From NCBI GenBank assembly GCA_029255685.2, contig CM055317.2, positions 70,421,460 to 70,485,459 on the forward strand: a stretch of DNA of 64,000 nt. Reading direction: 5' to 3'. How positions within the stretch are numbered: the first letter of the stretch is position 1; each line of letters starts with the position of its first letter. A program made the translations under genes and the position numbers. Shown here in pieces: positions 32,117 through 43,938 of this stretch. Source of the DNA: Silene conica. Lineage: Eukaryota > Streptophyta > Magnoliopsida > Caryophyllales > Caryophyllaceae. A model generated the notes under the pieces. The model was not told where the DNA came from. It did not search any database and saw only the letters and a program-made list of their open reading frames with translations.

Positions 32117-35100
32117 ATGGAACTCTTAGATGGAAAAAATTATAAAAGATGGTCTGAAAAAATTCTGTTCTATTTTTCTCAATATGAAATAGACTATGTT
32201 TTGTTTCAAGAATCACAATCTGAGGAGTCTAGTTCATCTGAAACTGTCAAACCCGACAACAAAATTGCAAAAGATAACAGAACTGTTAGAGGTGTCATGT
32301 TACACTATATGGTTGATAGTCTTTTTGATATCTATTTCAAAACTAAAACTGCAAAGGGAATTTGGGATGCTTTGGAAACCAAATACCGGTCTGATGATTT
32401 TGAATTGGTACTAAGAAGTATGCGGTAGCAAGGTGGTTAAAATTTGAGATTAAGGAATGGAAACCAATTATGGATCAAATACATGAGTACGAAAATATGG
32501 TTTCTGAAATTCTTGGAGAAGGGATGATGTTATGTGAGTATATGCAGGCTAATGCTCTTATTGAGAAGTTGCTTCTCCTAGTTAGGATGAGTATAAGAAG
32601 CATTTGAGGCATAAGAAGAAGGATATGAAGTTGCAGGAACTAATTGGTCATATCAAGATCGAGGATGCAACAAGGAGTCAGGATCGTGCCAGGACTAATG
32701 CTACTAACACTGTTAAAGCTAATGTTGTTGAGTACATGAATAATACAGGTACAAACAAGAGGAGCTATGACCAGTACAAGAAGCCACAAAATTCTGACAA
32801 CACAAATAAGATGATGACAGGAAACTGTTGGTGGTGTGACAAGCCTGGACATCCAGCTTTCAAATACAACGCTAAGAAAGCATATGAGTTGAACCAACAA
32901 AAGCATGGAAACCGCAATAATGCACATGGGCAGAAATTCCAAAAGAAAAATAACAATCAACGTGGTGGTTACAAAAATAACAACTTCAACAAACCACAAG
33001 CTAATGTCGTTGAAGGTTCAAGTGAGGGTGACGATATAATTGCAGCAATGGTGTCTGAAATTAATCTGGTTGGAAACTTGGTGGAATGGATTGTTGATAC
33101 AGGAGCTACACGCCATATTTGCACCAACAAGGATCTTTACAAGGAGTTTAAAGATGTTGATGAAAAAGAGGTCGTATATGTCGGAAATTCCAGCAAAGTT
33201 CCAGTCCTCGGCATTGGCAAGGTGCACCTGAAACTCACTTCTGGCAAAACTTTAGCTCTTGATAATGTGCTCTATGTGCCTGATATGCGTAGGAATTTAA
33301 TTTCTAGTGCTTTACTTAATAAGGCTGGTCTTAAACTCACTTTTGAATCTGATAAGTTAGTCATGTCTAAGAATGGTCAGTTTGTTGGCAAAGGTTTTTG
33401 TAATGGTGGTCTTTTTGTTCTTGATGTTGAAATGAATGCATCTACTTCTTCTGCTTACATCGTTGAGTCTATTGACATTTGGCATTCTAGACTTGGACAT
33501 GTTAACACTAAATCCATTATACGCATGAAAACAATGAACTTATTGCCTAATCTGATTTCTTATGCCATGGATAAATGTCAAGTATGCGTGGAAGCAAAGC
33601 ACTCTAAGAAACCTTTTAAGGAAGTGACCAAAAGACAAACTGAGTTGTTAGAACTTATTCACACCGACTTGGCTGATTATAAAAGTTGTGAGAGTAAAGG
33701 TGGTAAGATTATATGACCTTTGTGGATGATTGTTCTAGATATACCAAAGTTTATCTTTTAAGGAATAAAAGTGAAGCTGAAAACATGTTTCTGATTTATA
33801 AAGCTGAGGTTGAGAATCAACTAGATAGGAAGATTAAACGAGTAAGGTCTGATCATGGTGGAGAATATAAATCTGATTTTTTGGTGGAATATTGTCAGAA
33901 AACGGTATTATACATGAGTTTTCAGCCCCTTATACTCCAGAACAGAATGGTATAGCCGAGATGATAAATCGAACTTTAAAGGATATGATGAGTGCCATGT
34001 TATTATCTTCTGGGTTATCCGATTTTATGTGGGGGGAAGCTATTTTATCTGCATGTCATGTTTTAAACCGTGTACCTCATAAGAAACTTGATGTAACACC
34101 TTATGAGATTTGGAAGGGTTATCCACCTAATTTGAGGTTTTTAAAGGTTTGGGGATGTTTAGCCAAAGTTGCCTTACCTGCGTTTAAAAGAGACAAAATA
34201 GGACCTAAAACCGTTGATTCTATCTTTGTGGGTTATGCTACCAATAGTGCAGCCTATAGGTTCATGACTAAGGATGTAGGTTCGGGGTTTTACGGTTCTA
34301 TCATTGAGTCTAGAGACGCTGTTTTCTTTGAGGACATCTTTCCTTTGAAACCTTCCTTGGAATCTGTTTCTTCTTTAGATGTCTCTTCCCTTGAGGATAA
34401 TGTTGGTAATCCTTCACTCCATCTTGATACATCTAGTGAACAACCTTTTGAGCCTAGAAGGAATAAGAGACCGAGAGTTGAGAAATCCTTTGGGTCTGAT
34501 TTCGTTACAGAGGGTGATCTAGATGATGAGTTAGTTAGAATGTATATTGTGGAGGATGACCCTAAGACCTATGATGAGGCTATGAGATCGGTTGATGCTG
34601 CTTTGTGGAAAGAAGCCATTGACAGTGAGATTGAGTCTATAATGTCTAACCACACTTGGGAAATTGTTGACTTACCTCGTGGTTGTAAGCCTATAGGATG
34701 TAAATGGGTGTTCAGGAAGAAACTCAAAGCTGATGGGACTATCGATAAATTTAAAGCCAGGTTGGTGGCTAAGGGTTTCACTCAGAAGTCTGGATTAGAC
34801 TATTTTGACACCTATTCTCCGGTCACTAAGATTGCTTCCATTAGAGTGATGTTTGCTATTGCTTCCATGTATAACTTGCTTGTGCATCGGATGGATGTGA
34901 AAACTGCGTTTTTAAATGGTGATCTCGATGAAGATATTTATATGGATCAACCTGATGGTTTTATGGTGCCTGGTCAAGAACATAAAGTTTGTAAACTTGT
35001 TAAATCATTGTATGGACTTAAACAGGCACCGAAACAATGGTATGAAAAGTTTCATAGTGTGATTGTTTCTCTTGGTTTTAAAACTAGTGATGCGGATACA

Positions 35101-36099
35101 TGTATCTATATGAAGTCTAATGCCAGTGGTAGTGTTATAATAACTCTCTATGTTGATGATCTGCTTATCTTTGGGACATCATTAGATGTTATTAATTCTA
35201 CCAAGAACATGCTTAAATCTTCTTTTGAAATGAAGGACATGGGTGAGGTTGATGTCATTCTTGGCTTAAGAGTTTTGAAGACTAGTAAAGGGTTTTGTCT
35301 TAGTCAGGCTCATTATGTTGAGAAAATTTTAAAGAAGTTTGGTTACTTTGATATTGAGCCTGCTAGGACACCTTTCGATGCAAGTTTACACTTAAAGAAG
35401 AATTTATCTGATAGTGTGGATCAATCTGGTTATGCAAAGATTCTTGGTAGTGTCATGTAACTTATGTGTTCATCCCGTCCCGATATTGCTTATTGTGTTG
35501 GAAGATTGAGTAGATATACTCATAATCCTGGTCATGATCATTGGGGTGCTTTGGTCCGTTTGCTTAGATATTTAAAAGGTACTGCTGATTTTGGTTTATC
35601 TTATTGTGGTTATCCTCCTATCTTAGAAGGATATTGTGATGCTAACTGGATCTCGGAGAGTAATGATATACACTCTACCAGTGGTTATGTTTTCACTTTA
35701 GCAGGAGCAGCAGTGTCTTGGAGATCATCCAAGCAAACATGTATTGCGAGATCAACAATGGAATCTGAATTTATAGCTCTCGAATTGGCTGGTCGAGAAG
35801 CTGAATGGTTGAGAAGTATGGTAGCGGACATTCCTCTTTGGCCCAAGCCCGTGCCATCCGTTCCACTACATTGTGACTCGCAAGCTGCCATTCATGTAGC
35901 CAAGAATAAGGCTTACAATGGCAAAAGTAGACATATACGACTGAGGCATAATATTGTTTGTAACTTGATCAAGTTTGGGGTTATTTCCTTGGATTATGTA
36001 AGGTCGGAAAGTAATATTGCCGATCCTTTGACAAAAGCTTTAAACAGGAAACTAGTTTCAGAAACTGCTAAAAAGATGGGATTGAGCCCACCTACGTAG
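32117..36099 (+). pseudogene. Copia E gag-pol
   Basis: Gag starts MELLDGKNYKRWSEKI. Recognisable parts are a zinc knuckle CWWCDKPGHPAFKY, in which the last Cys is replaced, and protease IVDTGATRHIC. Integrase follows with HSRLGHVN, CQVCVEAKH, HTDLADY, RSDHGGEY and the Glu in GIAEMINRTL, then RT with QMD-like HRMDVKTAFLNG and YVDDLLIFG. RNase H has GYCDANW, ESEF and HCDSQAA. Lesions: frameshift near 32400, a TAG for Trp near 32582, frameshifts near 33712 and 33895, and a TAA at 35458-35460 where RT homologues carry Tyr (SVMYL context). The order of domains is normal copia, so this is decay and not rearrangement. Confidence 0.85.
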
Positions 36100-36550
36100 T
36101 GCTTCAACGATGGATACCCAATCTGGTAAATCAGATTCAATGTGGTCAAACGAAATCGTCGAGCATTGCTTGTATGTTATCTATTATAAAGAATAAAGGA
36201 TGTTATTCAGTTTATCCCTTTTTAGCAGGTTTAATTACTACTGTGTAAGGTTGGACATGTGGTAGTCCTTAATGAGTTCCATACCCCAAAGGTTTGAGTG
36301 GTGTGTGTAGTACACACTTGATGGACTCACCTACGTGATTGTGGAGTGTAGGCCACCTCCTGTGAGATTAGATGTGGGCTAATTCTCTAATGCAATCATG
36401 AGACAGGGTTTGGGCCATATGTTACTCGAGGGAACTGTTCTCATTTCTTCTTATTGTCATGTTCAAGACAATGTTCACCTGATCACATTTTTTCCTTCTT
36501 TTTCCTTTACTCTTCTTTTGTTAAACTTAAGTTTGGACCAAGTGGGGGAT

Positions 36551-37223
36551 TGTTGGAGTAGGAGGTTGCTCCAAACTTCAAGTAAGAACCTTTGTCCCAC
36601 ATTGGTAGAATAGTGGGGGGGGGGGGGGGGGGGGGGTTCCTACTTTATATATGAAAGCATGTTATCTAGTGTTAACTAGATAATAGTGGAGAGGCCCAAG
36701 TCTCCCCACGGGCGCGCCGCCGCCGCCGTCCGTCCGGTTCGGTTAGTGTTCGTGCGCGGTGTGGTGGGGCTATATTTTTGTTCCGAGTCCAAACTAAGTC
36801 CTCGGATTCTAGCTGTTAGAATTCTAGTCGTTGAGAATTTATTCATCATAAAATCGTACTTAATTTCCAGATTTATTACAATTTATTTTGTGCTTTTAAT
36901 TGTCATAATTTCTATGATCTTATGACTGTTGCAGCCTCCCTACAATCCTATAAATTCCTGTCTTTCCCAAGCATTTTTCACAATCAGAATTACTACAATC
37001 AAAACTATTCCTTCATCTCTATTACATATATGTCCGGTTATTTGAGAGCAGTTCCCACTTCCGTCTGTGGAGTGCACCATTGTGCGGAAGGAGACGTTAA
37101 CCCTGGAATCGGTGACCACGGAACCCAAGGAGCACCTGTGTGGGGGTCTTACTGACTTAGGGCAGTGTCTTACACGGCGTCTCGACTAAGGTTTATTCTG
37201 ATTAGTTCGTTCTTATTCTTTCA
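36551..37223 (+). repeat. 3' LTR of copia E
   Basis: 673 bp from TGTTGGAGTAGG to CTTTCA, preceded by the polypurine tract 36541-36550. Contains the long G run (36614-36635) and CCGCCGCCG. The 36100-36540 stretch between pol and this LTR is the element 3' untranslated region. Confidence 0.9.
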
Positions 37224-37417
37224 AATTGTCTATGTAGCACAATGTGGATTCAGAATTAGGCTAATGCAAGTCTCTCTTTCAATCTCACAATTTTAGTTTT
37301 TTTAAATCAATCACGTTTAACCGAGTTGGTCATCTTTCCACATCAGCAAACTAAAACAAATAAAGAATAAGGAATTGAAATTAATTGAGAACCACATAAT
37401 TAACCGTGTATAAATAA

Positions 37418-37725
37418 TACTCTCTCTTATTCAACATAACCTTCCATATTTGGGAAAGGCACGGAGAATAAGGAGGGGATTATTATATGGGAAAGTATTG
37501 GTGTGGGGTTGGATAATAGGAGAGAGGATATGTATTGTGGGGTAATTGTTGCGAGTAAGGTATTTAAAATAAGTATAAAATATGAGTATGATGGGGTATT
37601 GTGGTGGGGTGAGGTGATTAAAATATGTATAAAAACTTTACTAAATAAGGAAATAGGGAAGGTATTGTGAATAGACGAAAAAGGAAATAGGGAAGGCTAT
37701 GTTGAATAGGAGGGACTAGGGAGTA
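37418..37725. mobile_element. Stowaway-like MITE
   Basis: Ends TACTCTCTCTTATTCAACAT and ATGTTGAATAGGAGGGAC...GGGAGTA are inverted and close to each other in sequence, with TA at both borders. About 308 bp, no coding capacity. The ends resemble the MITE at 27944. Confidence 0.7.
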
Positions 37726-37741
37726 TAATCATATTAATTAA

Positions 37742-38540
37742 CAGAATTACTTTTTCACATACGAACTTTATTCTTTCACATACATTTTTTTCATAAAATT
37801 TTCATATGATACCTTTTTCTTAAACATAAACTTTATTTCTTAAACATAGACAAAACAACTGTTATATATGCATCTTTACTCTAAAATTGAATCAATTACT
37901 CTAAAAACTTAAACAATGGATTAGAATACTCTAATTATTAAAATAATGTTATTTATTAACGATTATTAATACGGTTTATTGAAATTATATACATAGCGGT
38001 TAACTTTGGTGGTCAACGCCTTTAGGTTGTTGGCATTTATCGGGTTGTCGGCGTCGGTATGTTTATCGTTGATTGTTTATTGTGTTGCCGCCTTGCCGGC
38101 GTGTTGTTGATTGATAATTGTTTATTGTCGGCGGCGTTCAATGTGTTGTTGTTGTGTTGTTGCTGTGTTGCTGGTGTGTTGCAGTTTCCTTTTCCCTTTT
38201 CTTCCCTTTTTTCTCTAATATCAAGTGTGTTAGTTGTTTATTTTTTATTTTTTATTTTTAGTTTATTTTTTCTTATTTATTTAGTTTATTTTTTCTTTTT
38301 TTAGTTTCTGTCTCTTTTTTAAAATTTTGTTTTTGAATTTATTTAATTAATTAGTACTTACATAGTAAGTTGGTGACGGAGAGGCGGTGAACGGAATAGT
38401 TGGTTGGTGTTAATCACTTGTGTTTAAGGGAAAAAAGAAAGAGAGAAAATTAATTGAGTGAATGATAAAAGAAATGACAAAGGCAGTGTGGTAAAAATCG
38501 TATGTAAAAAAGTAAAATCCGTATGTGAAAAAGCACGTCC
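37742..38540. mobile_element. Non-autonomous TIR element with 9-bp duplication
   Basis: ATTAATTAA occurs at 37733-37741 and 38541-38549. Inside, the left end has CTTTTTCACATACGAAC followed by TTCTTTCACATAC. The right end, reversed, has CTTTTTCACATACGGAT followed by TTTTTTACATACG. A 9-bp duplication with imperfect ~40-bp ends fits a Mutator-type element. The inside is low-complexity (GTTGTCGGCG, TGTTGTTGTG), with no gene. Confidence 0.6.
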
Positions 38541-38589
38541 ATTAATTAATATGGGTAACAATTTTCAAAACCTATTAAAAAACACTAAA

Positions 38590-38832
38590 ACTTGAGAGAG
38601 ACGGTCTTTCAATAAATTATTGAGAGACTATTCTTTTGTACCTTTTTATTTGTATTTCGTGACTATTTTGTCATTGATCGTACCATAGTAATTTCGTACT
38701 TATTTATATAATAAATGTACTCATTTTATCCTTAATCATGATTTGTACCTATTATATTACCTTTAGTACCACTTTTTCTTAAATTTGTACAATAGTCTCT
38801 CTATAAACTTATTGAGAGACGGTCTCTCAGGA
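38590..38832. mobile_element. Small inverted-repeat element
   Basis: Left end GAGAGACGGTCTTTCAATAA with TTGAGAGACTATTC, right end its imperfect reverse complement (AATAGTCTCTCTATAAAC, TTGAGAGACGGTCTC), arms about 45 bp. No clear duplication at the borders. Superfamily unknown. Confidence 0.55.
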
Positions 38833-39806
38833 GACCTACTGATTAAAAAACTGCTTTACTCATTGCAGTACCCAAGTCATCGCAATACCCAAGAAACCAA
38901 TAATAATATTTTTTCTTTCCCACATTTCCAGGAGATAAAAAAGTGTTGTACTGTATGTGTAATATTAATTCATTCATTATGTCGTTCAATCTTACATTGA
39001 TAATTGAGTCCTATTGTTTGTCGTTTTCTCATACTTTTCTCATGGTATTTTTTCTTCTTATTTTACTCTATTTCCTCCCTCTTTTTTTTATGAACACTAG
39101 TTGGCGAGCAGCAACCGTTAAACGACGTTATCTGGAGTTCTTTGCAATTTAAATTGGTCATGTCAATATGTGGAGACGTTGGACACGTAATTACGTTTAG
39201 TTTTATTTGTTTCAGTATACTTGTAATGGACTTTTAAGTATTTTTTTGGGATAATTTTAGTAAATAAATGATAAGGTTCATTTGTCGTTATAAGTTATTT
39301 CCATGGTAATCATGCCAGTTATTGTGCTCTTAACAGTAATTTTAATATGTTTGATTAGCGCACTATCCCTTATCTTAAAATCTATACAAACTTTATTATT
39401 TAGATTTGTTTAAAACATTAAACTCACTTTTGTGTTGTTTGAATACAATAATAACATTTCACTTGTTAATATCCCGTGACTATATGTACATTTCGAGGTA
39501 TTTCTCAACATTGTCCTTCCCTCTTCTCTTTTGCGCTTTGGAGAGTTGTTTTTTTAATTGTTTTCGTAATGTTTTGCCCTTAAAATGGTTTAATTTTCAG
39601 TCAATGCATGGTTTTTTTTCATTCCCAGCCCACTGAGCGGATATAATCTATCGGCCACAGCATTCCGTTATGTGATATTATGTTCACAATTTTCAACTGA
39701 GTGTACAAATAACACCGATACATCAACGCTTATAAAACAATATACGTGAAGGTAGTTTTAGCTTTATCACTGAAATGTCTCACAGTGTATTAAGATCTAA
39801 AGATTT
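38833..39806. other. Intergenic, nothing recognised
   Basis: AT-rich. Small ORFs have no domain. No repeat structure that I can support. Confidence 0.5.
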
Positions 39807-39942
39807 AGGAAAATCAATAAAAACAAGACAGCCCGATGCACGATGGCGTCCCCGCTAGGGGAGGGTCCGGGGAACGGCCCCACCACAAGGGTGTAATGGG
39901 GCCAACCTTCCCACGCCGTTTTGGCAAAAGGCCGCTCCCAGG

Positions 39943-40277
39943 TAGGGCTGTACATTGGGCTGGGCCGGTCCGGGCCGGGCCAGAGGCGGGTCGGGCTGAA
40001 GAAAGCTAGCCCTAACACGACCCTAAAGGCTGGGCTGAGCAGGGCCGGGGCAGGAAAAGTTAGCCCTGGCTCAGCCCTGTAGGGCTGCTAGTTGTGTTTG
40101 TGGGCTGTATTTGTGTTAGTTTTATTACTGGGCTGAGCTGCATTTCACACAGGGCTGCGGATAGGGCTGAGCTGACAAAATCTGGCCCTGGCCCTGGCGC
40201 TATCCCTGTGTGGGCTAGAAAAATTGGCCCACGTAATAGGGCTGGGCCGGGCTGGCCCGCTACGTTGTCCAGCTCTA
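39943..40277. mobile_element. hAT-type MITE 1
   Basis: Ends TAGGGCTGTACA and TGTCCAGCTCTA are imperfect inverted repeats. The 8-bp duplication CTCCCAGG stands on both sides (39935-39942, 40278-40285). The body is GGGCTGGGCC-type GC-rich repeats. 335 bp, no gene. Confidence 0.8.
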
Positions 40278-41062
40278 CTCCCAGGTAGGGATGGCAATGG
40301 GTCGGGTTGGATCAGATTTCGCGAGATCCAAACTCGATCCACTTATTTAGTGGATCACCAATTTATATCCAAACCCAATCCATATCCAAAAGTCGATGAT
40401 CTATATCCAATCCACAATTTTTTTTATTATCCATATCCATACTCGTTATTCCATGATCCAATCCAAAACCCTATCCAAAACCCGATCCATATCCATTTTA
40501 AACCCGATCCATACCCATTTCAAAATCCAATTCATACCTAATTCAAAGCGCACACATTATAATTGTAATTCCGCTATCCGTAACGCAATCCCTAACCCGA
40601 TCCATATCCAGTTTAGTTGCCTTATACTTCGTTAGTCGTTACACCTTATTCTTTTATACTTGAAATCTTACTCTTTAAATTCAGTTTAACTCTATACGTT
40701 AAAGTCAATATAATTCAACTCTTTTAAGTTTAGTTAAGTTCAGCTCAATTAAGCTTAAATAAGTTAAGTTCAACTCGTATAAGTTCGATTCATAAAACTT
40801 TAGTCCATTTCATACTTATTTTCCTACAACTTCAGCTTCTACAAAATTTTCTCTAGCTAATAGTTAAAATGACATAGTTCACCTAACATGCATTGATATA
40901 ATAGAATCACTCAAAATATCTAATAGTTAAAATGCATTGATACGTATGGACCTACCTTGGGAGTTGGGGTGAAATCAATCTCTAGTCAAATTAACTTAAA
41001 ATACATAAAAGTAAAAAAACAAAATAAGGAGAAATAAATTTACACTTGTAAAAAATAATAAA

Positions 41063-41100
<38 letters not shown>

Positions 41101-41342
41101 TATTTCTTAGAAAAAAATGAGATTAATTAAGATTATTTTTTTGCTTGTGAAAAGAATTCTGGTTGATTTAACATTTTAAGTGAGTTTAAATCTGGGAAAA
41201 ATGGATATGGATCGATATTGGATCGGGTTAAAGGTGGATATCAATCAGTATCGGGTCGGTTATGATTTTTAAATGGATCGGCGTGGATTCGGTTCGGGTA
41301 TTTTTTGGGTGGATTTGTATTCGGGTTCTAACTAATGGATAT

Positions 41343-42752
41343 ATTTTTTTTTTTTGATAAGGTAAGGAAACTAGGTTGATCCTCTTAGATAGGACCAACC
41401 CATCTCATCCTTTCGAATGAGTAAGGTAAGTTGAAGCCACCGGCTTTCAACCCACCTCGAAAGAGTTGGACAAGAATGTCCAACAGAAGCCATGAAGTCA
41501 GCAACCTTGTTGGCTTCACGAAAGCAATGTTTAATTATCACTTAATCGAAATGATGAAGATCAATTTTCACATCCTTGATAATACTAGAGATTTGCCACG
41601 GGATCTGCCAAGTATTACGGAGTGAGTTGATAACACATAAATTATCACCCTCCACAATTAACTTCGAGATTCCTAAGTATTTAGCGGCTAAAATACCTTC
41701 TTTTAAAGCGAGTGCTTCTACGACAAGAATACTATTAGATCCGCACTTTTTTGCTCCTAACAACGCGACTTCACCATTATGATCTCTTATACAAAATCCT
41801 AAAGCAGCTTTATTGCCATCTATTCTCGATCCGTCAAAATTTAGCTTTAGAAAACCATTTCTAGGTTTCTCCCACCAGATCTCCTTCTTACTAGAAGTGC
41901 TTCTAGGAGACTTTTCTTTCTCGGGATTGTTGAGATCTTTATGTCTAGTTTCGGTCCAGGCCTTATTACATAAAGTAATAAGTTTGTTTATATTGAAATT
42001 AACATTATTAAAGATAATATCATTTCTATAATACCATGCATTCCACCAAATAAAAATGATCTTAACGAAATCATCATGTGGACTTAAGTCTTTGAGATAA
42101 TTAAGCTTCATTAGAAAACTTTGACTTGCAATAGTATCATAATTTGATAAGAAAATGTTGTAGCTAGTAATGTTCATTTGTTGGATAATAGACTCAATCA
42201 AAGGACATTTGTAAAAGAAATGATCTTTATTTTCACTAGGATAGTTACACCAAAATGCAATGAGGTGGGACATTAATATGACTTTTAAGAAGTCTATCTT
42301 TCGTTGGGAGGCCGTCAACACAAGCTTTCCAGAGAAAAAAATTCAATTTTGGTGGAATATTCAATTTCCAAACCCACTGAAATTTACATTTGTCATGAGC
42401 TTGATCGAACAAACCTTGCGCTAGCCAAGTTGCTGTTTTTTTAGAAAAATTTCCATCCACGGACAACCCCCATATAAGGGTATCTGGAATATCATTTTGT
42501 GGTAGTGGAATGTCAGTAATCTGATTTACAATATCGTTATTTACTAGATTGGCTAATTTACAAACATCCCATTGTTTGTCGGAGGTTATGAAATCTTTAA
42601 CCAAAAGATTAAGATCACGGTTACTATTATCATCACTTGTAATGTTGGTAAGTGGGTGTGAGAAAACCCAATTATCAGACCAAAACTTAATGTTGCTACC
42701 ATTACCTACTTGCCATCTCAGTCCTTTTCTAAAGAGAGTCCGAAGACTCATA
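41343..42752 (-). mobile_element. 5'-truncated LINE (L1-type) in hAT MITE 2
   Basis: 16-bp duplication TCTAACTAATGGATAT (41327-41342, 42753-42768) and a poly(T) run at the left end, i.e. poly(A) on the minus strand. It holds a zinc-binding RVT C-terminal region and an RNase H. 5' truncation is the usual outcome of target-primed reverse transcription. Confidence 0.9.
41542..42751 (-). pseudogene. LINE ORF2 C-terminus (zf-RVT and RNase H)
   Basis: 42751-42245 reads SLRTLFRKGLRWQVGNGSNI, FWSDNW and WKLNIPPKLNFFLWKACVDG, the zf-RVT module. A frame change near 42250-42320 leads into 42321-41542: LNFDGSRIDGNKAALGFCIRD (Asp), VEALALKEGI (Glu) and VEGDNLCVI (Asp), the RNase H triad. Endonuclease and reverse transcriptase are missing by truncation. 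Confidence 0.85.
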
Positions 42753-43102
42753 TCTAACTAATGGATATGGATATGAGTTTTCAAACCATGGATTTGGATC
42801 GGTAAATTTTCATCGGATCGGTTCGGTACTAAACAAATTACCATCCTTACTCCCAGGGCTTGAACCCATGACCTTATGGTCACAAAGCAACACCTTACCG
42901 GTGCGCCAAGAACTCTCCTTCATTAAGGAAAATCAATATCTTAATAAAATAGTTTACGAATTTCATTTTAATCTACCCACGCTGATAGTTTATATTTCCT
43001 TAGAATTTATGTTTCTGTGATGAAGACTGGATGGCAGGTTTCCACCTGCATATGCTTACATGAAAACAGATCCAATAGAACGTGTAAATGATTAACAAGG
43101 AG

Positions 43103-43593
43103 CCTAGCAATTATCTCTCTCTAATTATCTCCCCTTAATTCTCTCTCTAAAAGAAAACAAAACCCTAATTCAACATCTTAGGGGCTGTCGTCTACCTTTT
43201 TGGTGGAGGTAAGCCCCAAATTTTCCGTTTTTTATTTTTTAATTTTTCTACGCTAATAACTTTCTCTGTATGAGTTTTGTTCTCACCTTTTTGGTGAGTC
43301 TGTCCTCATCCTGTGGTGAGATTTTCCCTTCTATTTGAGAGATTCAAGGTTTAAGTGGATTCTTGTCAATGGTTTAGAAAATTTGGAGACCTTCTTGTGA
43401 GAAGCCGCAGAAGGCGATATGTTAGAGGATGTGCAGAAGCGTCTCATGAGCCCATCAAGTTTAGAAAGTTTCGGTTGATCGAGAATGTAGTTTATTTGAT
43501 TTTAATCGTTTTGTGTCCTGTCATTCTTGACATATGTTGTAATTATCATGAGACTTTCTGATTAATGAAACGATTTTTCCCTTCAAACAAAAA
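43103..43593 (+). mobile_element. Short non-LTR retroposon, copy 2
   Basis: Exact 13-bp duplication GATTAACAAGGAG (43090-43102, 43594-43606) and an A-rich end CCTTCAAACAAAAA. Starts with CT-rich ATCTCTCTCTAATTATC. It contains GGTAAGCCCC, CACCTTTTTGGTGAG and CATATGTTGTAATTATCATG, shared in order with the retroposon at 29040. An ORF of 68 codons (43355-43561) inside it has no known domain. Confidence 0.7.
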
Positions 43594-43938
43594 GATTAAC
43601 AAGGAGAGAGGGAGTAATAAACATAGATAAAACGTATCAGAATTTGCTGATGGAAAGGAACGAAGTCTCCGTATTTAATTTGCTAGTTATAACTTATAAC
43701 TGAGTATTTTAATTTTAGAAACATGTGAACATCAAATACTTCATTTTTTTGCTTATACAAGATGAAGCCAATCAAAATAATTACTTGGAGAAAGAATGAG
43801 AATGAGAATCAATAATTGTCCATTTGTGGCTTCTGGGATGGCAAGGATTCAAGAGTAACGGCAAACAAAGAGACTGACATCCAAAATACAACATTAAATT
43901 ACAAGCATCTGATTCTATCACCAACCTAGAGCAATGTA

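Larger units (their letters stand above)
31877..37223 (+). mobile_element. Copia retrotransposon E, decayed
   Basis: Plus-strand element with TSD AATTG (31872-31876, 37224-37228). 3' LTR 36551-37223 (673 bp) follows a polypurine tract AGTGGGGGAT. The 5' LTR is homologous only for about 210 bp (31877-32086). The rest of it, the PBS and the leader are missing. gag-pol (32117-36099) has several lesions. Without a PBS the copy cannot be replicated in the normal way. Lineage not fixed; it is not the SIRE type of A and B. Confidence 0.9.
40286..42849. mobile_element. hAT-type MITE 2, carrying a LINE
   Basis: Ends TAGGGATGGCAATGGG and AAATTACCATCCTTA (inverted match TARGGATGGYAAT). CTCCCAGG stands on both sides (40278-40285, 42850-42857), the same word as for MITE 1. 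The body has GGATCGG/ATCCATATCC-type repeats and an AAT microsatellite near 41062-41097. About 1.1 kb without the LINE. No transposase. Confidence 0.8.
39820..42925 (-). mobile_element. tRNA-derived SINE, split by hAT insertions
   Basis: Minus-strand SINE with 13-bp duplication AGGAAAATCAATA (39807-39819, 42926-42938). The 5' part is 42925-42858, with box A-like TGGCGCACCGG and box B GGTTCAAGCCC (42866-42856). The 3' part is 39942-39820, ending CTTGTTTT. About 190 bp of SINE proper. Two hAT elements lie in between, and the site CTCCCAGG that they duplicated overlaps the end of box B. Confidence 0.8.

Noticed and set aside
39797..40288. GC-rich ORFs near 40 kb
   Set aside because: They lie in SINE and hAT MITE repeats of GGGCTGGGCC type.
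43355..43561. 68-codon ORF as a host gene
   Set aside because: It lies inside a retroposon with target duplications and has no domain or relative that I know.
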